From NCBI RefSeq assembly GCF_900102535.1, contig NZ_FNBP01000001.1:372001-436000 (forward strand): a stretch of 64,000 nucleotides of DNA, given 5' to 3'. Positions 17,509-25,996 of the stretch are shown piece after piece. Source of the stretch: Sulfitobacter delicatus (GTDB lineage: Bacteria > Pseudomonadota > Alphaproteobacteria > Rhodobacterales > Rhodobacteraceae). Below the pieces are notes generated by a model. That model searched no databases. It had not been told where the DNA came from and worked only from the letters and a program-made list of their open reading frames with translations. Within the stretch, counting starts at the first letter, position 1. Each line of letters begins with the position of its first letter. Made by a program: the position numbers and the translations under genes.

Positions 17509-18075
17509 TTACGCATCCTGCACGACCAAGAAGGCCCGAACTGGCCCCGCCGTCGCACGGATCGCGTGGGGCACGTCGGCAGCGTAGCGCGCCGTATCTC
17601 CGGCCTGCAATCGGTCGGTGGCTGCGCCGCTAGACACTTCGACCGCGCCTTCGAAAACGCTCAGATGCTCACGCGCGCCACGGGTGTGCGGGGCGCTTTC
17701 CAGCACGCCCCCGTCGGCGATGAGCAATTCATAGACTTCATGATGCCCCGCCTCTTCGGGCGGGGAGAGGATGCGAATGCGGCAGCCATCGCCGAGATTG
17801 TTGATCGTCGGGACTGCCGCACAGCGCAGCACTTCAATCTGCGCTTCAGTGGGGGCACCATCCAATAGCCCTGCAAAATCGACCTGCAAAGCCCGCGTGA
17901 GGTTCCACAGCGTGGCGATGGTCGGGCTGGATTCGCCGCGCTCAATCTGGCTCACCATGGAGCGCGACACGCCCGACAGTTTCGCCACGGCATCAAGCGA
18001 CAACCCCTGCCCCTGCCGCGCTTCTTTCAGGCGGGCGGGCAGTTGCGTCAGGATCTTGTCATTGCTTTCCGTCAT
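17509..18075 (-). CDS. XRE-family regulator with C-terminal cupin domain
   Basis: A 188-residue two-domain regulator. Residues 12-66 form a helix-turn-helix (LSLDAVAKLSGVSRSMVSQI then ERGESSPTIATLW), and about 105-185 form a small cupin that in this class binds the effector. I chose the ATG at 18075; upstream in-frame starts to 18156 add sequence without conserved character. It is on the same strand as, and directly upstream of, kbl-tdh, so control of threonine breakdown by an amino acid is a reasonable guess. Relatives include PuuR- and SutR-like proteins. Confidence 0.82.
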   Translation of the reverse strand: MTESNDKILTQLPARLKEARQGQGLSLDAVAKLSGVSRSMVSQIERGESSPTIATLWNLTRALQVDFAGLLDGAPTEAQIEVLRCAAVPTINNLGDGCRIRILSPPEEAGHHEVYELLIADGGVLESAPHTRGAREHLSVFEGAVEVSSGAATDRLQAGDTARYAADVPHAIRATAGPVRAFLVVQDA

Positions 18076-18190
18076 TGCGGATATGTCGCGTGCTGTTGCA
18101 GTCCTGTCAAGCAGCGCTTTGACGGGACGTTCCCGCTGACTTTGCCGCGCGCGCACCCCATAGTGCCGCTAACGGATAGAGGAGAGCTTC

Positions 18191-19372
18191 ATGTCAAACG
18201 ATATCGTCATCTTGGGCGGCGCCCGCACCGCCATCGGCACTTTCGGCGGCGCCTTGGCCGCCACCCCGCCCAGCGCCTTGGGCAGCATCGTCGCCCGCGC
18301 CGTGATGGAACGCGCAGGCGTTGACCCGGCGCAGATCGGCCATGTCGTCTTTGGCAATGTCATCAACACCGAGCCGCGCGACATGTACCTCAGCCGCGTC
18401 GCCGCGCGCGAAGCCGGCGTGCCGGACGAGGTGCCCGCGATGAACGTGAACCGCCTGTGCGGCTCGGGCGTGCAGGCGCTGGTCTCGGCGGCGCAGAGTC
18501 TGATGCTGGGCGATGCTGATTTTGCGCTGGCAGGCGGGGCCGAAAACATGTCCCGCGCGCCTTATATTCTGCCCGATGCCCGCTGGGGTCAGAAGATGGG
18601 TGATGCGCGCAGTCTTGATATGCTGCTGGGCACGTTGAACTGCCCCTTTGGCACCGGGCATATGGGTGTGACCGCCGAGAATGTCGCTGACGAGCATAGC
18701 ATCTCCCGCGAGGAGCAGGATGCCTTTGCCCTGCAAAGCCAAGAGCGGGCGGCGGCGGCGATTGCGGCAGGGCATTTTAAAGAGCAAATCGTGCCGGTCG
18801 ACGTCAAAGTGAAGCGCGACATGGTGCCGTTTGATACGGATGAACACCCGAAAGCGACGACAGCCGAAGCGCTGGCAGGTCTGCGCCCGGTGTTCCAAAA
18901 AGATGGCCGCGTGACGGCAGGCAATGCCAGCGGGATCAATGATGGCGCGGCGGCGCTGGTCTTGGCGCGGGCCGAAGCGGCTGAGGCTGCCGGGTTGAAA
19001 CCCCGCGCGCGGATCCTCGGCTATGCCCACGCCGGTGTGCGGCCTGAGGTGATGGGTATCGGGCCGATCCCCGCCGTGCAGAACCTGCTAAAGAAGACCG
19101 GGCTAAAGGCAAGCGATTTCGATGTGATTGAGAGCAACGAAGCCTTTGCCAGCCAAGCGCTCGCGGTGAGCAAGGAGCTTGGCTTTGATCCGGCGAAGGT
19201 GAACCCGAATGGGGGGGCGATTGCGCTTGGCCACCCGGTTGGGGCGACGGGCGCGATCATTACGGTGAAAGCGCTTTATGAGTTGGAACGGATTGGCGGA
19301 TCGAAGGCGCTGATCACCATGTGCATCGGGGGCGGTCAGGGGATTGCCTTGGCAATTGAGCGGATCGCTTAA
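18191..19372 (+). CDS. Acetyl-CoA C-acyltransferase (beta-ketothiolase)
   Basis: A 393-residue thiolase that condenses or cleaves acyl-CoA and acetyl-CoA units. The nucleophile is Cys90 in NRLCGSG, the base pair is His348 in GHPVGATG and Cys378 in MCIGGGQG. Length and motifs fit both degradative AtoB/BktB and biosynthetic PhaA enzymes, and I cannot separate these from sequence alone. GGAG precedes the ATG. It is divergent from the XRE-cupin gene and convergent with ubiB, so it is probably monocistronic. A GC-rich hairpin follows. Confidence 0.88.
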   Translation: MSNDIVILGGARTAIGTFGGALAATPPSALGSIVARAVMERAGVDPAQIGHVVFGNVINTEPRDMYLSRVAAREAGVPDEVPAMNVNRLCGSGVQALVSAAQSLMLGDADFALAGGAENMSRAPYILPDARWGQKMGDARSLDMLLGTLNCPFGTGHMGVTAENVADEHSISREEQDAFALQSQERAAAAIAAGHFKEQIVPVDVKVKRDMVPFDTDEHPKATTAEALAGLRPVFQKDGRVTAGNASGINDGAAALVLARAEAAEAAGLKPRARILGYAHAGVRPEVMGIGPIPAVQNLLKKTGLKASDFDVIESNEAFASQALAVSKELGFDPAKVNPNGGAIALGHPVGATGAIITVKALYELERIGGSKALITMCIGGGQGIALAIERIA

Positions 19373-19381
19373 ACGAAAGCA

Positions 19382-19406
19382 ATCGGGGGGCCTTGCGCCC
19401 CCCGAT
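19382..19406 (+). terminator. GC-rich hairpin after the thiolase gene
   Basis: ATCGGGGGGC pairs with GCCCCCCGAT around a 5-base loop, just after the thiolase stop. There is no T-run directly behind it; the TTTTTGGCCAAAAA element follows ten or so bases later. Confidence 0.45.
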
Positions 19407-19414
19407 CCCCCCGC

Positions 19415-19437
19415 AAAGTATTTTTGGCCAAAAAGAG
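19415..19437. repeat. Second copy of the 23-base intergenic element
   Basis: AAAGTATTTTTGGCCAAAAA plus GAG ends at the ubiB stop. It contains the perfect 14-base palindrome TTTTTGGCCAAAAA and matches the element at 15137-15159 at 21 of 23 positions (inverted). Again it lies between convergent genes. Confidence 0.6.
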
Positions 19438-20970
19438 TTAGAGGAGCGCGCCGATCAGGGCGAAGGTCGTGGCGCCGGCGATGCCGGAGACGACCGCCGT
19501 GGTGGCGATGTAGCGCCAGAAGCGCGGGCGGCGTTGGGGTTCTTCTTGGGCTTGGCGGTTCAGAGCCTGTTCGACGAGGCCGGGCAGACGCGGGCCGAAG
19601 CGGGCCATGACCATCGCGGTGTCGCGCAAATCGGAGAAGATGGCGCGGGGGCCGAGTGATTTGGTGATGTAATCGGTCACGATGGGGCTCGCGACTTCCC
19701 AGATGTTGATCCGCGGGTTGAGTGAGCGCGCCACGCCTTCGACCACCACCATGGTGCGTTGCAGAAGGATCAATTCGGTGCGTGTTTCCATGCCGAAGCG
19801 TTCGGTCACTTCGAAGAGGTATGTCAGCAGCCGGGCCATGGAGATACCGGTGGCATCCATGCCAAAGATCGGCTCGCCTACCGCGCGCAGGGCGCGGGCG
19901 AATTCATCGACATCCTTGTCGGCGGGGACATAGCCTGCCTCAAAATGCACTTTGGCGACGCGTAGATAGTCGCGACGGATGAAGCCGTAGAGGATTTCCG
20001 CATAGACCCGGCGGGTATAGCTGTCGATATGGCCCATGATGCCGAAGTCATAGGCGATGATGTTGCCGTTGGCCGCGACCTTGAGGTTGCCTTGATGCAT
20101 GTCGGCGTGGAAATAGCCGTCGCGCAGGGCGTGTTGCAGGAAGAGTTGCAGCACCCGTTCGGAGAGCGCTACGCGGTCATGTCCGGCAGCGTCGAGCGCA
20201 GCGTTGTCGCCCAGCGGCAGGCCGTCGGCCCAGCCTAGGGTCATCACACGGCGGCCGGAGTGGTTCCATTTGATCTCAGGCAGTTGAAAGCCCGGATCTT
20301 CCTTGGTGTTGGCCGCGAATTCAGAGGCGGCGGAGCTTTCGAGCCGCAGGTCCAACTCGCCACGCACGACGCCGTCGAAATGCTCTATCACCTCGATCGG
20401 GCGCAGGCGGCGCGATCCGGGGGAGAAAATTTCGGCCATGCGGGCGGCGAGGTAGAAGGCGTCGATGTCCTTGCGGAAGGCTTTTTCGATGCCGGGGCGT
20501 AGGACTTTGACGGCGACTTCTTCGCCTGTCTCGGCCAAGCGCGCGTGGTGGACCTGCGCGATGGAGGCGGCGGCGACGGGTTCGCTGAACTCAGAGAAAA
20601 TGGCGCTGACCGGTTGGCCCAACTCTTCCTCGACCGATTTGCGGGCCAAGGCGGTGTCGAAGGGCGGCAGCTTGTCTTGCAACACGCGCAGTTGCAGCGC
20701 CAGATCGTCGCCCACCACATCGGGCCGGGTGGAGAGCACCTGGCCGAATTTGATGTAGGCCGGGCCGAGCGCCGTCAGCGCGCGGGTGGCGGGGGGCATG
20801 GTGGGATCGCCATTATATCCAAGCCATTTGAACGGCAGGCCAAGGGCGCGGGCGACGAAGCGCAGCGGTTTGGGGGCGTCAAAGGCATCGAGCACCACAT
20901 TCATCGCACCCGTGCGTTCCAGCGTGGCGCCGGTGCGGATCAGCCGCCAGATGTTGTGAGGTCCGCGCAT
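19438..20970 (-). CDS. ubiB: Ubiquinone biosynthesis protein kinase UbiB
   Basis: A 510-residue atypical ABC1/ADCK kinase-like ATPase needed for ubiquinone synthesis. The family KxGQ motif is present as YIKFGQVLSTRPD near residue 71, VAVKVLRPGI holds the ATP-site lysine, and IAYDFGIMGHID gives the metal-binding DFG. A C-terminal hydrophobic stretch (last 25 residues) anchors it in the membrane. Its ATG shares one base with the ubiE stop (TGATG), so translation is coupled to ubiE. Confidence 0.94.
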   Translation of the reverse strand: MRGPHNIWRLIRTGATLERTGAMNVVLDAFDAPKPLRFVARALGLPFKWLGYNGDPTMPPATRALTALGPAYIKFGQVLSTRPDVVGDDLALQLRVLQDKLPPFDTALARKSVEEELGQPVSAIFSEFSEPVAAASIAQVHHARLAETGEEVAVKVLRPGIEKAFRKDIDAFYLAARMAEIFSPGSRRLRPIEVIEHFDGVVRGELDLRLESSAASEFAANTKEDPGFQLPEIKWNHSGRRVMTLGWADGLPLGDNAALDAAGHDRVALSERVLQLFLQHALRDGYFHADMHQGNLKVAANGNIIAYDFGIMGHIDSYTRRVYAEILYGFIRRDYLRVAKVHFEAGYVPADKDVDEFARALRAVGEPIFGMDATGISMARLLTYLFEVTERFGMETRTELILLQRTMVVVEGVARSLNPRINIWEVASPIVTDYITKSLGPRAIFSDLRDTAMVMARFGPRLPGLVEQALNRQAQEEPQRRPRFWRYIATTAVVSGIAGATTFALIGALL

Positions 20971-21722
20971 CAGATTTTCCAGCCCGAATGCAGCGCCGCG
21001 ATGCCCATGGTGAGGTTGCGGTATTTGGCCTGCTCAAAGCCCGCGGTGCGGAGCATCGACAGGAAGGTCTCTTGGTCGGGGAAATTGCGGATTGATTCCA
21101 CCAGATATTGATAGCTGTCGCGGTCACCGGCGATGGCTTGGCCCATGCGCGGGATCACGTTGAAGCTGTAGAGGTCATAGGCTTTCTGCATCGCCGGGTT
21201 GGGCAATTGGCTGAACTCCAGCACCATCAGGCGGCCACCAGGGCGCAGCACGCGGTAGGCCTCGTTCAGCGCCTCTTGCGGGCGGGTCACGTTTCGAATG
21301 CCGAAACTTATGGTGTAGACGTCGAAGCTGTTGTCAGGAAAGGGAAGCGCCATGGCGTCGCCCACGACCCAATCAAGACTGCCGCTCAGGCTGTCGGCCT
21401 CGGCCCGTTGGCGGCCTTCGACCAGCATCGGCTCGGTGAGGTCCAGCACCGTGGCGTGACCGTGGCCCGCGCGGCCCAGAAATTTGAAGGACACATCGCC
21501 GGTGCCGCCCGCCACATCCAGCAGCCGTTGACCGGGGCGCGGGGCGAGCCAATCCATCATCGCTTCTTTCCAGACGCGGTGGATGCCCATGCTCATCACA
21601 TCGTTCATGATGTCGTATTTGCTGGCGACGGAGTTGAACACACCCTGCACACGCCCGGCCTTTTCATGCTCGGGCACGGTCTCGAACCCGAAATGGGTGG
21701 TTTTGTCGGCGTCCTGGGTCAT
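20970..21722 (-). CDS. ubiE: Ubiquinone/menaquinone biosynthesis C-methyltransferase UbiE
   Basis: A 250-residue SAM-dependent methyltransferase that adds the C2 methyl group of the benzoquinol ring. The SAM site is [16 protein letters not shown], and later family signatures [20 protein letters not shown] and [13 protein letters not shown] are intact. Only ubiquinone synthesis is expected in this lineage. It is the first gene of ubiE-ubiB and is divergent from mutM across 100 bases, an arrangement common in Rhodobacteraceae close to dnaA. Confidence 0.95.
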   Translation of the reverse strand: MTQDADKTTHFGFETVPEHEKAGRVQGVFNSVASKYDIMNDVMSMGIHRVWKEAMMDWLAPRPGQRLLDVAGGTGDVSFKFLGRAGHGHATVLDLTEPMLVEGRQRAEADSLSGSLDWVVGDAMALPFPDNSFDVYTISFGIRNVTRPQEALNEAYRVLRPGGRLMVLEFSQLPNPAMQKAYDLYSFNVIPRMGQAIAGDRDSYQYLVESIRNFPDQETFLSMLRTAGFEQAKYRNLTMGIAALHSGWKI

Positions 21723-21822
21723 CTGCTCTTGCGATCCTCTGGTTCAGTCCCTTGTTATAGGGTGCCGGGGGCTAGGGACAATGCGTGCCTTTTGTCACAG
21801 GCAAGCGAGAGGGGAAACCGAG

Positions 21823-22674
21823 ATGCCGGAACTGCCAGAGGTCGAGACCGTGCGCCGGGGGCTGGCGCCCGCGATGGAGGGACAGGTGATCGCCCGCGCC
21901 GAGGTGAACCGCCCTGACCTGCGCTGGCCCTTCCCGGAGCGCATGGCCGAGCGCTTGACCGGGCAGCGGGTGACGCTGCTGCGGCGGCGGTCGAAGTATA
22001 TTCTGGCCGATCTGGAAGGTGGGGAATCGCTGCTGGTGCATCTAGGGATGTCGGGGCGGATGTTGGTCTCGGGCGATCCGTTGGGGCAGTTTCGGCACAA
22101 TCACCCGGCACCGGAAAAACATGACCATGTCGTGTTGCATATGGAAAACGGCGCGCGGATCACCTTTAACGACCCGCGCCGCTTTGGCGCGATGGACCTG
22201 ATGCCTACCGCCACGGCGGAGGCGCATAAGCTACTGGCGTCGCTGGGGCCGGAACCGCTCGGGAATGACTTTCACGAAGCGCTCTTGGTGGCCGCACTCA
22301 AGGGGCGCAACATGCCGATCAAATCGGCGCTGCTCGACCAGCGGATCGTGGCGGGCTTGGGAAATATCTATGTCTGTGAAGCGCTTTACCGGGCGGGCCT
22401 CCACCCCGCGCGCAAGGCCGGGCGCATCTCGGGGGCCCGTGTCGCAGGGCTGGTGCCGATCATCCGGCAGGTGCTAGCAGAAGCGATTGAGGCGGGCGGC
22501 TCCTCGCTCAGAGATTTCCGGCAAGCGGACGGGGAATTGGGCTATTTTCAACACCGCTTCGACGTCTATGGCCGCGAGGGCGAAGCCTGTCGCCGCCCCG
22601 GCTGTGACGGCACCCTGGCACGGATCGTGCAAAGCGGGCGGTCGTCCTTCTATTGCCCACGCTGCCAAAGATAG
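21823..22674 (+). CDS. mutM: Formamidopyrimidine-DNA glycosylase (MutM/Fpg)
   Basis: A 283-residue base-excision repair enzyme that removes 8-oxoguanine and formamidopyrimidines. The protein must begin [14 protein letters not shown], since the proline after Met is the catalytic nucleophile; this sets the start at 21823, with AGAGGGG upstream. The helix-two-turn-helix ([20 protein letters not shown]) and the C-terminal zinc finger with cysteines in CRRPGCDG and FYCPRCQR are complete. It is followed by an enoyl-CoA hydratase gene after 64 bases. Confidence 0.96.
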   Translation: MPELPEVETVRRGLAPAMEGQVIARAEVNRPDLRWPFPERMAERLTGQRVTLLRRRSKYILADLEGGESLLVHLGMSGRMLVSGDPLGQFRHNHPAPEKHDHVVLHMENGARITFNDPRRFGAMDLMPTATAEAHKLLASLGPEPLGNDFHEALLVAALKGRNMPIKSALLDQRIVAGLGNIYVCEALYRAGLHPARKAGRISGARVAGLVPIIRQVLAEAIEAGGSSLRDFRQADGELGYFQHRFDVYGREGEACRRPGCDGTLARIVQSGRSSFYCPRCQR

Positions 22675-22738
22675 CTTGAAACATAGGGGTGCCGTGGTAT
22701 TCACAGTCCCCTGAGCGCAACAACAAAGAGCATTCTTG

Positions 22739-23515
22739 ATGGCTTACGAAACGATCACCGTGGACGTGGACAACCATGTGGCCCTGATCACCCTCAACCG
22801 CCCGGATGCGCTCAATGCGCTCAACGACGCGTTGCTGGGTGAATTGGCCAAAGCGCTGAAAGGCGCACAGGAAAACGACAAGGTCCGCTGCATCGTCATC
22901 ACCGGCTCCGAAAAGGCATTCGCCGCCGGGGCCGACATCGCGATGATGCGCGACAAGAGCTTTGTCGACGCCTTCATGGGCGATCTCTTTACGCCCGAAA
23001 CCGATCAGATTTTGCGCGTGCGCAAGCCGATCATCGCGGCGGTCTCGGGCTATGCTCTGGGCGGCGGCTGCGAATTGGCGATGATGTGTGATTTCATCAT
23101 CTGTTCCGAGAGCGCCAAGTTCGGCCAGCCTGAGATCAACCTTGGCGTGGTCGCGGGCATCGGCGGCACCCAGCGTCTGACGCGCCTGGTGGGCAAGTCC
23201 AAGGCGATGGACATGAACCTCACAGGTCGCTTCATGGACGCGGATGAGGCCGAGCGCTCGGGCCTTGTGTCCCGCGTTGTGCCCGTGAAAAAGTTGATGG
23301 AAGAGGCGCTGAGCGCCGCGGGCAAGATTGCCGAGAAATCGATGATCTCGGCCACCGTGGTCAAGGAATGCGTCAACCGCGCCTATGAGGTGCCGCTGAG
23401 CGAAGGTCTGTTGTTCGAGCGCCGCATGTTCCACGCGCTGTTCAACACCGAAGACCAGAAAGAGGGCATGTCCGCCTTCCTCGAGAAACGCGAAGCACAG
23501 TTCCGCGACAAGTAA
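22739..23515 (+). CDS. Enoyl-CoA hydratase
   Basis: A 258-residue crotonase-family enzyme that hydrates trans-2-enoyl-CoA during beta-oxidation. The oxyanion-hole regions AFAAGADIAMM and GYALGGGCELAMMCD and the catalytic glutamate region PEINLGVVAGIGGTQRL match short-chain enoyl-CoA hydratase (FadB1/EchA type). The length is standard. I start it at the ATG at 22739 rather than the TTG just before. It is convergent with nothing and precedes rpsT by 174 bases. Confidence 0.9.
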   Translation: MAYETITVDVDNHVALITLNRPDALNALNDALLGELAKALKGAQENDKVRCIVITGSEKAFAAGADIAMMRDKSFVDAFMGDLFTPETDQILRVRKPIIAAVSGYALGGGCELAMMCDFIICSESAKFGQPEINLGVVAGIGGTQRLTRLVGKSKAMDMNLTGRFMDADEAERSGLVSRVVPVKKLMEEALSAAGKIAEKSMISATVVKECVNRAYEVPLSEGLLFERRMFHALFNTEDQKEGMSAFLEKREAQFRDK

Positions 23516-23534
23516 GCTTATCCCTCGGCGCGGC

Positions 23535-23563
23535 TTGCATTGCCGCGCCGGCTGGCCTATAGG
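23535..23563 (+). promoter_or_regulatory. Candidate sigma-70 promoter of rpsT
   Basis: TTGCAT at 23535-23540 and TATAGG at 23558-23563 are separated by 17 bases, upstream of rpsT. Each box matches four of six consensus bases. The GC-rich dyad CGGCGCGGC/GCCGCGCCG overlaps the spacer and may end the enoyl-CoA hydratase transcript. Confidence 0.4.
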
Positions 23564-23689
23564 CGGCCTCAATACATGCGCGTGCAGCCCGCTCTGGCTA
23601 GAATCACCTGCCCTTTTGGGGCCCGGATTTCCGGTAGGGTTGGCGTCACGCATTGCAACGCAACGAAATGAACCCGAAGGCTGATACTC

Positions 23690-23953
23690 ATGGCAAACAC
23701 CACCCAATCCGCTAAGCGCGCCCGCCAAAACGAAAAGCGTTTTGCGATCAACAAAGCACGCCGTTCGCGCATCCGTACCTACATCCGCAAGGTCGAAGAG
23801 GCGATTGCTTCGGGCGACAAAGCAGCGGCAACTGCTGCTTTGAAGACCGCCCAGCCCGAGCTGATGCGCGGCGTCACCAAAGGCGTTTTTCACAAAAATA
23901 CCGCGTCGCGCAAAATGTCGCGCCTTTCCGCGCGGGTTAAAGCACTGGGCTAA
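23690..23953 (+). CDS. rpsT: 30S ribosomal protein S20
   Basis: An 87-residue, very basic, helical protein that binds 16S rRNA early in assembly of the small subunit. [16 protein letters not shown] at the N-terminus and the helix [14 protein letters not shown] are diagnostic for S20. It is transcribed alone and closed by a strong terminator. S20 lies just upstream of dnaA in many Rhodobacteraceae. Confidence 0.97.
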   Translation: MANTTQSAKRARQNEKRFAINKARRSRIRTYIRKVEEAIASGDKAAATAALKTAQPELMRGVTKGVFHKNTASRKMSRLSARVKALG

Positions 23954-23987
23954 GTTCCCCCTCAAAGCCAAGGCTTTGAAAGACAAG

Positions 23988-24014
23988 AGGCGCCGCATTG
24001 CGGCGCCTTTTTTT
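23988..24014 (+). terminator. Strong intrinsic terminator after rpsT
   Basis: AGGCGCCGC pairs with GCGGCGCCT around a tiny loop and runs into seven T residues. Textbook form. Confidence 0.93.
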
Positions 24015-24470
24015 GTGCGAGTGCAGCGCGAAAACCACGGCGGGGATTCTTTTCAGACAATCTCTGAGTCAAGATGGAAGATATGTTGAAGCGAACCTGA
24101 AACACTTGCTACCAAAGGTCAGCGATTCATTTCGCTTGGGGGGACAGGCCCTGAAAACGGCGTCAGCCAGATGGCAGAATGCCAGATTCTAGGGGGTGTA
24201 GGTGGCTGAATAACTTCGGTCTTTTACACAGTCGTGAATGTTGCTGCCAGCACGTTTGCCCTGTCGATTAAACGCGGACGGTTCGTTCTGCGCTCATTGC
24301 ACTGATTCTCAGTGTGGCGGGCTATTGAACAAACCATTCTGTAAAGTCCGAAGGACGCAGGTCGGTCATCCTCGTGGGACCGGGTAGATGACCTGTTGCC
24401 GGGTGAAAAATATTGAGGGCTGGGATCCACCTGGCCCCTGTGCGAAGAGCAAAGCGGGACGTTAGGCACG
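24015..24470 (+). promoter_or_regulatory. 456-base gene-free leader upstream of dnaA
   Basis: No convincing gene is seen. The region should hold the dnaA promoter. A hairpin (GGTCATC 24364-24370 with GATGACC 24387-24393) lies about 80 bases before the dnaA start and would be in its 5' leader. Only one DnaA-box-like word was noticed (TTTTACACA at 24222-24230, one mismatch from TTATACACA), and no AT-rich unwinding stretch, so this does not look like a replication origin. Confidence 0.5.
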
Positions 24471-25832
24471 ATGACACAAGATCAATGGGGCGAGATCAAA
24501 CAGCGGCTTCTAAAGACCGTGGGGCAGAACAACTACACAACCTGGATTGAACCGCTCGTACCCGGCGACGTCGAAGACGGAATCGTGACTCTCAAAGTGC
24601 CGACGAATTTCTTCGGCAACTATGTCAGCCAGAACTTCTCGGACCTGATCCTGCATGAGATCAACGCCGCCGGCACCGATGCTACGCGTCTGAACTTTGC
24701 GCTGAACCAGCAGCCCGCCAATGTTGCCGAAAAGCCCGCCCCGGCTGCGCGTCAAACCACGGCTGCGGTGAAACCCTCCGCCAACAACCAGCTGACCACC
24801 GCCCCGCTTGATCCGCGTTTCAGCTTTGACAACTTTGTCGTCGGCAAGCCCAACGAACTGGCCCATGCCGCCGCCCGCCGCGTTGCCGAAGGCGGCCCCG
24901 TCACCTTCAACCCGCTGTTTCTTTACGGTGGCGTTGGCTTGGGCAAGACCCACTTGATGCACGCGATTGCCCGCGAACTGCACGAGCGCCGCCCGGATAT
25001 GAATGTGCTGTACCTTTCGGCTGAGCAGTTCATGTACCGTTTCGTGCAGGCCCTGCGGGACCGCAAGATGATGGACTTCAAAGAGATTTTCCGCTCGGTC
25101 GACGTGCTGATGGTCGATGACGTGCAGTTCATCGCGGGCAAGGATTCCACGCAGGAAGAGTTCTTTCACACGTTTAACGCGCTGGTCGACCAGCACAAAC
25201 AGATCATCATCTCCGCCGACCGCGCACCGGGCGAGATCAAAGACCTCGAAGACCGTGTGAAGTCGCGTCTGCAATGCGGCTTGATCGTCGACCTGCACCC
25301 GACGGACTATGAACTCCGTCTTGGCATCCTGCAAAGCAAGGTCGAAGTGCAGCGCAAGACCTATCCCGACCTCGAAGTTGCCGATGGCGTGTTGGAATTC
25401 CTCGCGCACCGCATCACCTCCAACGTCCGTGTGCTCGAAGGCGCGTTGACCCGTCTGTTCGCTTTCGCCTCGCTCGTAGGCCGCGAGATCGACATGGGGC
25501 TGACGCAGGACTGTCTCGCGGATGTGCTGCGCGCCTCAGAGCGCAAGATCTCGGTCGAGGAGATCCAGCGCAAAGTGTCAGACCATTACAACATCCGTCT
25601 CAGCGACATGATCGGCCCCAAGCGTCTACGTAGCTACGCGCGTCCACGTCAGGTGGCGATGTATCTGTGCAAGCAGATGACCAGCCGCTCCCTGCCCGAG
25701 ATTGGCCGCCGCTTTGGCGGGCGCGACCACACCACCGTCATGCACGGGGTGCGCCGGATCGAAGAGCTTAAGGTTTCCGACGGACAAATAGCCGAAGATT
25801 TGGAACTGCTGCGCCGAGCGCTCGAATCCTAA
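24471..25832 (+). CDS. dnaA: Chromosomal replication initiator protein DnaA
   Basis: A 453-residue AAA+ initiator that binds DnaA boxes and opens the origin. Domain I spans about 1-80, then a short linker rich in Ala, Gln and Pro to about 110. Walker A is GGVGLGKTH (153-161), Walker B is LMVDDVQFI, and the C-terminal DNA-binding signature GGRDHTTVMHGVRRIEEL is intact. Domain II is short, as is usual in Rhodobacterales. It is followed by dnaN after 164 bases. Confidence 0.98.
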   Translation: MTQDQWGEIKQRLLKTVGQNNYTTWIEPLVPGDVEDGIVTLKVPTNFFGNYVSQNFSDLILHEINAAGTDATRLNFALNQQPANVAEKPAPAARQTTAAVKPSANNQLTTAPLDPRFSFDNFVVGKPNELAHAAARRVAEGGPVTFNPLFLYGGVGLGKTHLMHAIARELHERRPDMNVLYLSAEQFMYRFVQALRDRKMMDFKEIFRSVDVLMVDDVQFIAGKDSTQEEFFHTFNALVDQHKQIIISADRAPGEIKDLEDRVKSRLQCGLIVDLHPTDYELRLGILQSKVEVQRKTYPDLEVADGVLEFLAHRITSNVRVLEGALTRLFAFASLVGREIDMGLTQDCLADVLRASERKISVEEIQRKVSDHYNIRLSDMIGPKRLRSYARPRQVAMYLCKQMTSRSLPEIGRRFGGRDHTTVMHGVRRIEELKVSDGQIAEDLELLRRALES

Positions 25833-25880
25833 GCACAGTCCCCTGAGGGGTTGTCGTCAAGACACGGTCAAATAGCGATC

Positions 25881-25901
25881 AGGGGCGCAGCCAGCGCCCC
25901 T
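25881..25901 (+). terminator. Hairpin between dnaA and dnaN
   Basis: AGGGGCGC pairs with GCGCCCCT around 5 bases. The tail CTTGCATTC is not T-rich, so it may be an attenuator or RNA-stability element rather than a full terminator. Confidence 0.35.
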
Positions 25902-25996
25902 CTTGCATTCACTTCAACAAAGCCACAAAAGTTCTTGTGTAAGCGTGGGAACCGGGTAGTTTGCCTCTCCCGGCAATCGGTATTGGGAGAAGGCAT

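Noticed and set aside
22508-23998. A 496-codon open frame opposite the enoyl-CoA hydratase and rpsT
   Set aside because: It spans two well-identified genes, a promoter and a terminator on the plus strand; no protein features are seen.
24224-24469. Short minus-strand frame in the dnaA leader
   Set aside because: No ribosome site and no recognisable protein character; better explained as leader sequence.
24015-24470. Replication origin upstream of dnaA
   Set aside because: Only one imperfect DnaA-box word and no AT-rich unwinding stretch were seen.
22703-25849. CACAGTCCCCTGAG occurring at about 22703 and 25836
   Set aside because: A 14-base match between two gene-flanking sites without symmetry or shared context; could be chance, so not listed as a repeat.
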